37,332 nt of DNA, from assembly GCA_913057785.1 (NCBI GenBank), contig CAJXPD010000082.1, positions 1 through 37,332 on the forward strand, written 5' to 3'. Shown here piece after piece: positions 17,703 to 26,661 of this stretch. Made by a program: the position numbers and the translations under genes. Under the pieces are notes generated by a model. The model was given only the letters and a program-made list of their open reading frames with translations, had not been told where the DNA came from and made no database searches. Numbering within the stretch: the first letter of the stretch is position 1; the number at the start of each line of letters is the position of its first letter. The DNA is from an uncultured Lewinella sp. (GTDB taxonomy: Bacteria > Bacteroidota > Bacteroidia > Chitinophagales > Saprospiraceae).

Positions 17703-18290
17703 TTAGTGACTATTCTTTTCTGCCTTTTTTTCCAGGCAATTTTTTAAATTTCTACGACCGTTCTGAATGTATGAACGAATTTTTCCTACCGCTTGATTCT
17801 TCTGCTCTGCGATTTCTTTGTAGGATTTATCTTGATAATAGAACAAGTCGATACATTCCTTTTGTTCAGCATTTAACTGTTCCATACAATGCTTCAATTG
17901 GGCCTCTCGCTCATCCTCTTCGTAATCTTCATCAATAGGATGCAGAAATCTGTCAGATTGCATAAAGTCACTATCAAAAGAAACGTGCATCTGCTTATTT
18001 TCCTTACGAAGCAGCATCAAACAATGGTTCTTCGCCAAGACATACAGCCAACTTCGAAACTGCTTGATGTCGTGCTTTAAGACCTTTTCAGACAATTCTT
18101 CGAAAATATGCATCACGGCATCTTCTGCTCGACTAGCACTCTTCAGATACTTTAAGCACACCCCATAGGTCAATTCCAGGTATCGATCATACAACTGTCC
18201 CAAAGCCTGCATATCGGATTGCTGGCGATATTTCGACAGCAACTCCTCATCGGAAAGATCTGCGCCTTTGGAACGTAAAAATCGAAGCAT
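17703..18290 (-). CDS. RNA polymerase sigma-70 factor, ECF type
   Basis: 195 residues, the usual ECF length. Region 2 spans about 15-95: LLSKYRQQSDMQALGQLYDR, then AEDAVMHIFEELSEKV and the -10-binding helix FRSWLYVLAKNHCLMLLRK. Region 4 spans about 130-190: LNAEQKECIDLFYYQDKSYK, then EIAEQKNQAVGKIRSYIQNG as the -35-recognition helix-turn-helix. An acidic linker (DEDYEEDEREAQ) joins them. It directs RNA polymerase to a small regulon and is probably held by the membrane protein encoded immediately downstream. The ATG at 18290 is followed by a normal region 2, so the start is secure. Its targets are not visible here. Confidence 0.95.
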   Translation of the reverse strand: MLRFLRSKGADLSDEELLSKYRQQSDMQALGQLYDRYLELTYGVCLKYLKSASRAEDAVMHIFEELSEKVLKHDIKQFRSWLYVLAKNHCLMLLRKENKQMHVSFDSDFMQSDRFLHPIDEDYEEDEREAQLKHCMEQLNAEQKECIDLFYYQDKSYKEIAEQKNQAVGKIRSYIQNGRRNLKNCLEKKAEKNSH

Positions 18291-18690
18291 GGACTAAAGG
18301 TAAGGGATGAGGCACAAATAAAAAATACAATTACGATTCATCTTTTTCCACTATACCTGACTGCCTTCAGGCAGGCTGCGTTAACAAAAGACTTCCCGAT
18401 GGGATATCGGGACAAGCTATGTAGCTAGGCTATCCAGCCTGGCGACTCGAGAGGGATTCGGCTTCTTCTGCCTTGTTTGATGAAAAAATATTTTGCCTAA
18501 TTACACCCTTTATTATCTCCTCGTCCCAAGCAATGCCTTGTAAATATTTATGGCTGCTGGCTCGTGGCCTTCTTCACCTGGTGAATAGTAAAGGTGGTCA
18601 TTCCTATTTTTTGACCACTCTAATAGCTAGATGTGAAAATGCAAAATAGAAGAGGGATAAAGCCAGGTGAACAAGGGGGCACAACCAAAT
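18291..18690. other. Intergenic region with hairpin repeats
   Basis: Roughly 400 bp upstream of the sigma gene with no convincing ORF. It carries the cluster of short hairpins at 18356-18440 and a further inverted repeat, GTGGTCA (18594-18600) with TGACCAC (18612-18618). The latter lies 70-100 nt past the stop of the esterase-like gene on the minus strand and may serve as a weak terminator, though the T-tract is poor. Confidence 0.45.
18356..18440. repeat. Cluster of four short palindromes (intergenic repeat element)
   Basis: Four perfect stems in 85 bp: CTGCCT/AGGCAG (18361-18374), TCCCGAT/ATCGGGA (18394-18412), AGCTA/TAGCT (18415-18426) and AGGCT/AGCCT (18427-18440). The CCCGAT...ATCGGG type recurs between genes in many Bacteroidota genomes (recalled). 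The composition is more GC-rich than the flanks. Confidence 0.5.
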
Positions 18691-19476
18691 TTATTCACCA
18701 AAAATAAATGCTAGCCCGTCTTTATAAGCCTGAGGATAAACAGTCTCATGTGTGAGTGAAGGATATTCCTCTGATTCGAATGTTAACCATGCGTAGTTAT
18801 TGTTTTGAATACGATTAATCACAGCGCGATTTTGGTCTACTTGATGTCCACCAGCAAAGGAATAATGTAATTTCATATCCTCTTTGCCACTTGCAGGAAA
18901 GTTATTGCTGATCAAGGTTTGATTGGCTAGCGAGATAGCGGATCCGGGGATATCTACTGACACAAAATTGGTGAAGCCATGAGATGCCCCACTTTCTTGA
19001 AAGAGGCCGAGTAGGATCATACCCCCGGCATTACCCCTCCCAATTAGAGTTTTGGAGGATCCCACCTCAAAGTTCAGGTCCACGTATTTGGCCAGGTCAT
19101 TAAAAAGCACATAATAATAATTCGTAGAGTCATATCTCGTGTAATCTTTTTCGATGATGCTTTCTAGCGATACCACGATAGCATCGAATTTAGGTATCGT
19201 ATATACCGCAGCAGTCACTTTCTCGAATTCATCCAGCCCCGTTTCGAACAGTGGCGGTTCTGTAGTATCCATTAAAAATATCACGGGAAGATTCTGGTTT
19301 GTTTTGTAGGAGATCGGTAGCCGAATCTTTGCCTGATGATCCGTATTATGAGAACTGAATGTAAAAAGTTCAATTTTGGGCTGGTTGTCTTCTGGGTTCG
19401 TAGGATTCTCTTTGGAGCAGGCACCAATGATCAGAGAAACGGCGAACAGTAGCCATAAGTTAAATAAGCTTTTCAT
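18691..19476 (-). CDS. Esterase-fold lipoprotein, catalytic serine apparently replaced
   Basis: 261 residues from the ATG at 19476, chosen over an ATG 27 nt upstream because it puts the signal LFAVSLIIGAC (lipid-anchor Cys 20) at the terminus. The body resembles the esterase D/ferri-enterobactin-esterase alpha/beta hydrolase family: LPVIFLMDTTEP (first strand), FDAIVVSLESI, the region before the nucleophile elbow, and THETVYP near 242-248, where family members carry their catalytic His. At the elbow, where GxSxGG is expected, the sequence is GRGNAGG (146-152), so Asn 149 seems to replace the nucleophilic Ser. It is therefore probably a binding protein or inactive enzyme, unless another Ser serves. 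It follows the propeller regulator by 165 nt on the same strand. Confidence 0.75.
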   Translation of the reverse strand: MKSLFNLWLLFAVSLIIGACSKENPTNPEDNQPKIELFTFSSHNTDHQAKIRLPISYKTNQNLPVIFLMDTTEPPLFETGLDEFEKVTAAVYTIPKFDAIVVSLESIIEKDYTRYDSTNYYYVLFNDLAKYVDLNFEVGSSKTLIGRGNAGGMILLGLFQESGASHGFTNFVSVDIPGSAISLANQTLISNNFPASGKEDMKLHYSFAGGHQVDQNRAVINRIQNNNYAWLTFESEEYPSLTHETVYPQAYKDGLAFIFGE

Positions 19477-19513
19477 AATAAATGGTTTATTGTCACACTT
19501 CATTAATTCATTT

Positions 19514-19521
19514 CAAAATTA
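19514..19521 (-). promoter_or_regulatory. Possible -7 element (TAATTTTG) for the esterase-like gene
   Basis: TAATTTTG on the minus strand fits TAnnTTTG and lies about 38 nt before the ATG at 19476. No TTTG sits at the right distance upstream. If used, the lipoprotein gene is transcribed apart from the regulator. Confidence 0.38.
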
Positions 19522-19641
19522 CCTTGACCTCTGATTTGAGACTATAACCAGAAATGCATTATGTATAACTCAGGAAGCATTTAGGGGGACTAGACCCTAG
19601 TTGAGGGGCTGAGAACCGAAGAAGTATGATCATGAATCTGA

Positions 19642-22600
19642 CTACTTGGCGTCCTTGCTGGGTGTATCTCTTTCTTCACTAGGATTATGGCCAAACAAGT
19701 TCTTGTAAGCCTGAGAGAAGTAGGCGGGAGAATTAAAGCCGACTTGATAAAGAATTTCGGTGACAGATAAATCGGAATGTTGCAACAGCTTCTGAGCTTC
19801 TAACAATCTAAGGTGTCTGATGTACAGAGAAGTTGACATGCCGGTGGACGCTTTAATCTTTCTATTGAGTTGAGAGCGACTTAAATGAATTATTTCGGCA
19901 AGTTCATTCACAGAAAAGCTATCATCGGATAAATGCTTAACTATTGCAGTTTCTACTTGACCAAGAAAATTGTTACCAGGTTTTACTTCGATATGGCCCA
20001 GGCCATATCGTTCTTTTAGCTCTTCTAAATACTTTTGTTGTAAAGTCTTCCGAACCAGTAAGAGCTTGTCAAGGCGAATGAGCAGCTCCTCCTTTTCAAA
20101 GGGTTTTGTTAGGTAAGCATCGGCTCCACTGGTTAGGCCTTTCAATTTGTTATCCAGGTCGACTTTCGCGGTTAACAAAATGATGGGTATATGATTGGTT
20201 CGCTTATCTTCTTTTAGTGCTTTACAGAGTTCAAAACCGTCTTTCCCCGGCATCATGACATCACTAATGATAATGTCAGGAATCGTTTGAATCGCCTTTT
20301 CTATACCCTGGTCTCCATTTCCACTGCTTACTACAGTATAGTGATCCTTCAAGCAATAGTGGAGATATTCGATAATGTCTGGATTATCCTCTATAATCAG
20401 TAAGACGGGAAGGCTACCATTGCTAATTTCAGAAGCTACCTTTTCATCAAGAGGCGCTTGGGTGTCAGCTGAGGGTAAGGGGAATGGGGCATTTTGCACT
20501 ACCGGAAGATGGATCACGAATTGGCTCCCTTCTCCTAAGGTGCTTTCTACCTTAATTGCTCCTTTCATTAGGGTGACTAATTCCTTGACGATCGCCAAAC
20601 CAATCCCGGTACCCTGGCCATTATTTATATTGGAGGCTTGATGGAAACGATCAAAGATAAGCGGTAAGTCCTGCGTGGAAATTCCGATGCCATTGTCCTT
20701 GATTGTCATTTCTAAGTAGAGATTTCCCTCTAATTTGACCTGTTCAGCCTTTACCAGAATTATGCCGTTTTCGTTTGTGAATTTGATGGCATTAGAAAGG
20801 AGATTGCTAAGAATAGTTTCTAGCTTTTCGGCATCGAACTCCATTAGTAGCTCCTTGTCTTTGGTGTAGTATTGGAGACTAATTTGCTTAACAGATGCCA
20901 GGGAATCAAAAGAAGCTATCAGGTACTTAATGAAAAGAATAATATCGGCCTGTTGCAGGTTTACTTCCTCTTTTTTGGCGGTTAGGCTAGATAACTTTAG
21001 CAGCTGATTTACCAGGCTTAGCAATTTCTGACTATTCTTTTTAATCATTCCAGATTGATAAAGAACTTCGGTGTCTGAAGATTGTTCCAGTGCATTGGCC
21101 ATGCCATTGATTACAGTAAGGGGTGTACGGAATTCATGTGTAATGTTGGTGTAGATATTAGTCTTCAAATCATCTATTTCCTTCAAGCGCTGTCCCTCAG
21201 CAATGGCCATTTTTCTGGTCAATAAAGTGCGGTACAATAGGTAGAACGTCACTGCAATTGTCAGTACATAAATAGCGTAGGCAAACCAGGTATGATACCA
21301 GGGAGGGCTGATGGTGAAGGTGTAGGAAATCGGTTCAGACCATGCGCCCGTATAATCGATGGCTTTAACGCCTAAGGTAAAGCTACCGTACGGAAGATTT
21401 CGATAGTCTATTCTGGCATTTGTTTGAGGAACACTCCAATCTTTATCCACTCCTTTTAAATAAAAACTATATCGAATCCTTCCGGGGGCGTGCCAGTCAA
21501 TTGCGGAGGCATGAAAGCTTAAATGATTCAAGCGGTACGGTACAGTGAGGTCTTCAGGAAGATTATAGAAAGGCGTAACACGACTCAAACTCAGGCGATC
21601 ATCGAATTCAAAAGGAGCCTTTTGCTCGTCCCCTGTCTGGGGCAGACTTCGGTAATCAATGGATTTATCATTGATTTTTATATCCGCAATCTTTAGTTCA
21701 AGGGAAGCCTTTTCAGCCCTGCCAAACTGCTCTAGATCAAGGACTACTGTCCCGCCTAAATTACCTACCCATAATTTGTTTTGCTCATCAACTAAAATAT
21801 TACCAGTTGAAAGGTTTTGCTGCCCTAGTACATCTGACTTATCCAAGTTGGTAAACTGCTTTTCTTCGGGATCAAAGATGCTAATCCCCTTTTGTGTAGA
21901 GATCCAAATCTTTTCATCATGCAACATCATGGAAAAGATTTTGTGGTGAATCAAACCATCTTCAACCGAGAAATTTTCAAAAGAATCACCATCATATTTA
22001 CTGAGACCATCCTCCGTACCAAACCATAGGTTCCCCTGTTGATCTTCAAGTATGGATTGTACAGAATTATGAATAAGGCCTTCATCCGTGCTTAATAGGG
22101 TGAAGAAGTTTCCGTCATAGTGACATACTCCACGACCTTGAGTGCCGAACCAGAAGTGCCCTTTACTATCCTCAAAAATGGCATATACATCATCACTGAC
22201 AAATCCATACTGTTCAGCGAATTGCGTGAAACCATTCCCATCAAAGCGAATGACTCCGCCTGCATAAGTACCTAGCCAGATATGCCCGGTTTTGTCTTGC
22301 AGTAGGGCCCGAACATCACCTAAGCTCAAGCCATTCTCCTGGGTATAGTCCTTTATCCCTGTCTGGCTAAGCACACACACACCTCCGGAGACACCCACCC
22401 ATACATTCTGATCTTTATCTATTAAGATGCTACCAATACTTCGTTTAATCCGGCTCTCCTTATTGGTCACATGAGTTAAATGATCCCCATCATATTTGAA
22501 TAGGCCATTAGAAGTCCCCAACCACTTATTCTCCTTCTGATCTTGAGTCATACAAAGTACCTCACCAAAATTGACAAGCCCATCGTGGCCTATTTGCTGA

Positions 22601-23925
22601 AATCCATCTGGATTTAGGCGATTTACGCCATTGTCCATGGTACAGGCCCAAATGATCTCCTCCTTATCCTGGAAGACAAATTTGACGTCATTGCTACTGA
22701 GTCCAACTTTCTCCGTATAATTAGTGATGGTATTCCCCTCGAATTTCGCTATTCCTCCGTCCAAAATACCTAACCAAAGCGCTCCATCCTGTTCCTCTAG
22801 AATTGATGTCACAAGACTGCCTGTTAATCCTTGTTCCGTGGTATATCGCTCCAACCTCTCCCCATCAAATTTGACAAGTCCATTTCCCCATGTACCAAAC
22901 CACATGTTTCCAGATTGATCTTCCAAAATTGAGTGAACATCATTGCCTCCTTTTCCTTGCCCAAGATCAAAGTGTACAAATTGTTGTCCATCAAATTTAT
23001 GAATGCCCGATCCCTCACCAGTCCCGACCCATAATTGATGTTTGCTATCTTCATAAATCGATAAGACTTCATTGTATGCCAAGCCTTCACGGGTGGTATA
23101 ATGAGTAAACTGCTCACCATCATAACGACAAAGTCCCCCTCTAGTCCCAAACCACATATTTCCTTTATGATCCTCAATAATACTTAGGACGAAATTATTG
23201 GCAAGTCCATCCTGGCTGGTAAAGCTGGTGAAGTACTCACCATCAAAGCACGTGACTCCCCCTGAGCCAGTTCCAAACCAAATATTCCCTTTACTGTCCT
23301 CATAAATGGCAAAGACATAATTGCCGCTGAGGCCTTCGCTTTCGGAGAATTGATCAAATCGATCGCCATTAAAGCGAATAGCTCCACTCCCAAGGGAACC
23401 AAACCATAGATCTCCACGTCTATCCTGAATCATGGTCCAAAAGGAGGAGGTAGTCATATTTTGATCAATACCCCAGTGCCTGATGTCTACTTGTGACCCC
23501 TTGACGGTTCCTGGTTGCAAGGCGTCCGTTGATACAGGATATTTAACCTTTGTCGTCTTTCCTTTGGAGGGGATTCTTTTCAAATCGGAATCTCTAATAA
23601 ATGGCATAGTATCCCCTCGGGTAATACTTATTGTAGGCGGTTTGAGCACTTCTCTTGCAGGCCTGATTTGGACCGCTTCTTTGGTCTCTTCAATGGCCAA
23701 TAACTTCGGAGCCTTGCTTGAGTCCATGGGAATGTATTTTCCCTCAATACGGATGGGTATGCCAGTGGGTATGCTATCGCCATTGCTATTGACGAGGTAA
23801 GTAGGAGAATCCTGTTTACTGGATTTAGCTGCTCGTTCTACCTCTCTTCCTTTGCTTTCTTGCTGGCATGAAAAGACCATTAGTACAAAGAACACAGCGA
23901 TGCTATGTAAAGGACGTGATGTCAT
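19642..23925 (-). CDS. Hybrid two-component regulator: 14-blade propeller sensor, Y_Y_Y, kinase, receiver, AraC domain, with a lipobox N-terminus
   Basis: 1427 residues from the ATG at 23925; the frame also opens 48 nt upstream with a less likely TTG. The start HSIAVFFVLMVFSC looks like a lipoprotein signal (Cys 20), which is odd for a protein that must also span the membrane. A linker to about 140 leads to 14 clear two-component-propeller blades (LWFGSLGSG, IWFGTGSGG, MWFGTRGG and so on, about 150-760), that is, two seven-bladed propellers. Then come a Y_Y_Y domain ending PWYHTWF, a membrane helix, HisKA (NITHEFRTPLTVING, His about 930), HATPase (ILSNLLSNAIKFTNENG, DNGIGIS, GTGIGLAIV), a receiver (IEDNPDIIEY, SDVMMPGKDG, Asp about 1222) and an AraC helix-turn-helix. 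This class usually senses oligosaccharides and activates a neighbouring degradation locus. Confidence 0.95.
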   Translation of the reverse strand: MTSRPLHSIAVFFVLMVFSCQQESKGREVERAAKSSKQDSPTYLVNSNGDSIPTGIPIRIEGKYIPMDSSKAPKLLAIEETKEAVQIRPAREVLKPPTISITRGDTMPFIRDSDLKRIPSKGKTTKVKYPVSTDALQPGTVKGSQVDIRHWGIDQNMTTSSFWTMIQDRRGDLWFGSLGSGAIRFNGDRFDQFSESEGLSGNYVFAIYEDSKGNIWFGTGSGGVTCFDGEYFTSFTSQDGLANNFVLSIIEDHKGNMWFGTRGGLCRYDGEQFTHYTTREGLAYNEVLSIYEDSKHQLWVGTGEGSGIHKFDGQQFVHFDLGQGKGGNDVHSILEDQSGNMWFGTWGNGLVKFDGERLERYTTEQGLTGSLVTSILEEQDGALWLGILDGGIAKFEGNTITNYTEKVGLSSNDVKFVFQDKEEIIWACTMDNGVNRLNPDGFQQIGHDGLVNFGEVLCMTQDQKENKWLGTSNGLFKYDGDHLTHVTNKESRIKRSIGSILIDKDQNVWVGVSGGVCVLSQTGIKDYTQENGLSLGDVRALLQDKTGHIWLGTYAGGVIRFDGNGFTQFAEQYGFVSDDVYAIFEDSKGHFWFGTQGRGVCHYDGNFFTLLSTDEGLIHNSVQSILEDQQGNLWFGTEDGLSKYDGDSFENFSVEDGLIHHKIFSMMLHDEKIWISTQKGISIFDPEEKQFTNLDKSDVLGQQNLSTGNILVDEQNKLWVGNLGGTVVLDLEQFGRAEKASLELKIADIKINDKSIDYRSLPQTGDEQKAPFEFDDRLSLSRVTPFYNLPEDLTVPYRLNHLSFHASAIDWHAPGRIRYSFYLKGVDKDWSVPQTNARIDYRNLPYGSFTLGVKAIDYTGAWSEPISYTFTISPPWYHTWFAYAIYVLTIAVTFYLLYRTLLTRKMAIAEGQRLKEIDDLKTNIYTNITHEFRTPLTVINGMANALEQSSDTEVLYQSGMIKKNSQKLLSLVNQLLKLSSLTAKKEEVNLQQADIILFIKYLIASFDSLASVKQISLQYYTKDKELLMEFDAEKLETILSNLLSNAIKFTNENGIILVKAEQVKLEGNLYLEMTIKDNGIGISTQDLPLIFDRFHQASNINNGQGTGIGLAIVKELVTLMKGAIKVESTLGEGSQFVIHLPVVQNAPFPLPSADTQAPLDEKVASEISNGSLPVLLIIEDNPDIIEYLHYCLKDHYTVVSSGNGDQGIEKAIQTIPDIIISDVMMPGKDGFELCKALKEDKRTNHIPIILLTAKVDLDNKLKGLTSGADAYLTKPFEKEELLIRLDKLLLVRKTLQQKYLEELKERYGLGHIEVKPGNNFLGQVETAIVKHLSDDSFSVNELAEIIHLSRSQLNRKIKASTGMSTSLYIRHLRLLEAQKLLQHSDLSVTEILYQVGFNSPAYFSQAYKNLFGHNPSEERDTPSKDAK

Positions 23926-24198
23926 AATGGTCCAGCTTATCGTAAATCCAGTTATTCTGCTTCTAAAATACAAATCAAAAGTTACTGCATCATCGTACCC
24001 AAGTAGATGAATTTATTGAGTGCATGTCATCTGTTAGTTGTAGCCATACGAATCTTCCTTATTGGCAGTAATATCAAGCTGTTACAAAGCCTTCTAGCTC
24101 ACCACCAATGCAGAATGTGTGACTATTAGACAAGAAAATTACACACTATTTATGCAATTCCTTCTAACAGTGCATCCTATCCTAAAAAACCAAATATC

Positions 24199-26103
24199 AT
24201 GAAAAAACTATTCTTGTTTTTCTCACTTGCCGCTCTACTCTCCGCCTTTGAAATGTATACCCACCCCGAACCTTTCTATGAAATAAAGGGAGAAGTGCTT
24301 GAAGACGGAACCGGAACACCTTTGATTGGTGTGACGGTCATGGAAAAGGGAACGAAAAATGGAGTCATGACCGATGTTGATGGGAAGTTCCTTTTAAAAT
24401 CCACTAATCCATGTGTAAGCCTAGTATTATCCTATACGGGCTACCAGCAACAAGAGCATTCCAAGGTTTGTCATACTGAAGAGCACAAATTCAATTTAAT
24501 ACCCGATGCTCCCGCCCTTGATGAAGTCGTGGTCATCGGATATGAAAGTAAGCCAAAACCCAAGAAAGACCGTAGAAAATACAAGAGAAGTCAACTAGCA
24601 GCTGGCCAGAGTATGGCGCTAATGCAAAGAAGTATGCCCGCCCCCGCCCGTCCCTATTCCCCCCAACCCTTACAGACAGAAGACTATAGTACGATCACCG
24701 AAAACAGATTTTTGAGTCCACTAAACGAGCCTCTATCTACCTTTTCCATCGACGTCGATGCGGCCTCCTACAGTAATGTAAGGCGCTTCATCCAGAACGG
24801 AAATCTGCCTCCGAAGGATGCTGTCCGGATCGAAGAAATGGTGAACTACTTTGAATATGATTATCCCGCTGCGACGGGAGAACATCCTTTTTCCGTGATT
24901 AGCGAGATGGGGCCAAGCCCATGGGCACCAGAACACCGGCTTCTGCATATAGGGATGAAAGCTGAGCAAATCCCTTCCGGAAATCTTCCGCCATCTAATT
25001 TTGTATTTCTACTTGATGTATCTGGAAGTATGAACGCTAGCAATAAATTGCCGCTTTTGAAATCTGCCTTTAAGTTGTTGGTAGATCAGTTGCGACCCAA
25101 CGATAAGGTATCTATCGTAGTTTATGCCGGGGCAGCAGGTCTAGTACTTCCCAGCACAAAAGGTAGTAACAAACCCAAGATCAAGGAGGCTTTTGATCAA
25201 TTGCAAGCCGGCGGGTCGACCGCTGGAGGGGCTGGGATTAAATTGGCGTACAAGATTGCTCGCGAGAATTTTGTACAACAGGGAAACAATCGTGTGATCC
25301 TTGCGACTGACGGTGACTTTAATATTGGAGCGAGTTCCGATGCAGAGATGGTGCGCTTCATTGAAAAAGAGCGCGAGAGTGGTGTATTTCTAACGGTGCT
25401 TGGTTTTGGTATGGGCAATTACAAGGACAACAAGATGCAACAACTGGCCAACAAAGGCAATGGTAATCACGCCTATATCGACAACCTGCAGGAAGCTAAG
25501 AAAGTATTGGTGAATGAATTTGGTGCTACCATGTACGCTGTAGCAAAAGACGTGAAGCTGCAAGTAGAGTTCAACCCCAACAAGGTGCAGGCTTACCGCC
25601 TGATTGGATACGAAAACCGCATGCTCAATAAGGAAGATTTTAATGATGATACTAAAGATGCAGGTGAACTCGGGGCAGGACATACTGTCACTGCTATCTA
25701 CGAGATTATTCCGACGGGGGTAAAAACAGATTTGCTGGCGAAAGTAGATGACTTGAAATATCAATCTGTGCAAAACACGACTTCCAGCGGATCAGGAGAA
25801 TGGTGTCATGTCAAATTGCGCTACAAGCAGCCAGATGGAGCGAAGAGTAAGCTGTTGGAACAAAGCATCGCGCCAGAAGCAAAATCAGCTAAGACCTCGG
25901 ATAACTTCCGTTGGTCAGCAGCGGTGGCGGGCTTCGGCTTGTCCTTGAGAGACTCGCCCTTCAAAGGGAATGTGAGCTATGCTTTGATCCGAGAATTAGC
26001 CAAGTCTGCTAAGGGGAAAGATCCTAATGGTTATCGAAAGGAATTTATCGATTTGGTGGATCAGGTGGAACAACTGAAAAGCAAAATCACTGCGGACAAA
26101 TGA
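24199..26103 (+). CDS. vWA-domain protein with SusC-like N-terminal domain (YfbK-like)
   Basis: 634 residues, ATG start. Order: signal peptide (KKLFLFFSLAALLSAFE); carboxypeptidase-like regulatory beta domain (YEIKGEVLEDGTGTPLIGVT, then TDVDGKFLLKS, about 28-100) of the kind found before SusC plugs; LDEVVVIGYES at about 112-122, which looks like the TonB box/plug start of SusC; a Lys/Pro-rich spacer; the vWF-A N-terminal domain (STFSIDVDAASYSNVRRFIQ); a von Willebrand A domain with an intact MIDAS (FLLDVSGSMN, Asp 273; GGSTAGG; ATDGDFNIG); and a DUF3520-type C-terminal part ending in a helix. Probably an envelope-associated metal-dependent adhesion or scaffold protein. It is divergent from the propeller regulator (273 bp) and ends in a strong terminator. 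Confidence 0.9.
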   Translation: MKKLFLFFSLAALLSAFEMYTHPEPFYEIKGEVLEDGTGTPLIGVTVMEKGTKNGVMTDVDGKFLLKSTNPCVSLVLSYTGYQQQEHSKVCHTEEHKFNLIPDAPALDEVVVIGYESKPKPKKDRRKYKRSQLAAGQSMALMQRSMPAPARPYSPQPLQTEDYSTITENRFLSPLNEPLSTFSIDVDAASYSNVRRFIQNGNLPPKDAVRIEEMVNYFEYDYPAATGEHPFSVISEMGPSPWAPEHRLLHIGMKAEQIPSGNLPPSNFVFLLDVSGSMNASNKLPLLKSAFKLLVDQLRPNDKVSIVVYAGAAGLVLPSTKGSNKPKIKEAFDQLQAGGSTAGGAGIKLAYKIARENFVQQGNNRVILATDGDFNIGASSDAEMVRFIEKERESGVFLTVLGFGMGNYKDNKMQQLANKGNGNHAYIDNLQEAKKVLVNEFGATMYAVAKDVKLQVEFNPNKVQAYRLIGYENRMLNKEDFNDDTKDAGELGAGHTVTAIYEIIPTGVKTDLLAKVDDLKYQSVQNTTSSGSGEWCHVKLRYKQPDGAKSKLLEQSIAPEAKSAKTSDNFRWSAAVAGFGLSLRDSPFKGNVSYALIRELAKSAKGKDPNGYRKEFIDLVDQVEQLKSKITADK

Positions 26104-26152
26104 TCGTCAGCAGTAAGCACATGAGCAGTTGACCTTTTCAATAAATTAATTC

Positions 26153-26189
26153 AACGCCAGCTAGATGATATCACCTAGCTGGCGTTTTT
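26153..26189 (+). terminator. Strong Rho-independent terminator after the vWA gene
   Basis: Perfect 12-bp stem AACGCCAGCTAG (26153-26164) and CTAGCTGGCGTT (26175-26186) with a 10-nt loop that is itself palindromic, then a T-run. It lies 50 nt past the stop codon. Confidence 0.9.
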
Positions 26190-26661
26190 ATTGTGTTTAA
26201 CAGCTTTTAATTTCAATAAAATTAGCTTACGGCACGATTGTTGATGGAAGTCTGGATAGCCTTTGGGTAGGCTTTATTGACTCAAGCGCTCTATACACAA
26301 TAACTTTTAAGACACAGAACAAGACTAGATCTTCCTGCGTTTCATATAAAAGCGCTTAGGAAAGTAACATAAACATGATACTCCTTTCCTATTGGCAGAT
26401 CTGCCCTGAACATAGTTTCCCTGTACTTTTTTGCTAGCCATAAATAAACAAAAAACATCAGATGTTTCACGCCAGCTTGTCGCATGAGCTGGAGGAGCAC
26501 CCTGAATTGATGTTTTGATCAGAAAAAATAAGCTCTTTAAATAGCTACCAGGCTCTTTTATGGAAAGGGGGGCTTTGGGTAGCGCCTACTTTACTTGGAA
26601 AGTTGAATCACAGTTACTTGTATTATTTCTGCAGCATTACTTTACACAATCCAATCAAAAC
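26190..26661. other. Long leader region of the cysteine-tailed small protein, with nested inverted repeats
   Basis: No convincing ORF. AAAACATCA (26452-26460) can pair with TGATGTTTT (26508-26516), enclosing a CCAGCT/AGCTGG hairpin (26472-26477 with 26487-26492). The same left arm can instead pair with the adjacent GATGTTT (26461-26467), giving two mutually exclusive folds. AAGCGCT also occurs twice (about 26284 and 26350). Confidence 0.4.

Noticed and set aside
26560..26661. Upstream ATG extension of the cysteine-tailed small protein
   Set aside because: The extra 34 residues have a composition unlike the rest; the ATG at 26662 gives a compact product.
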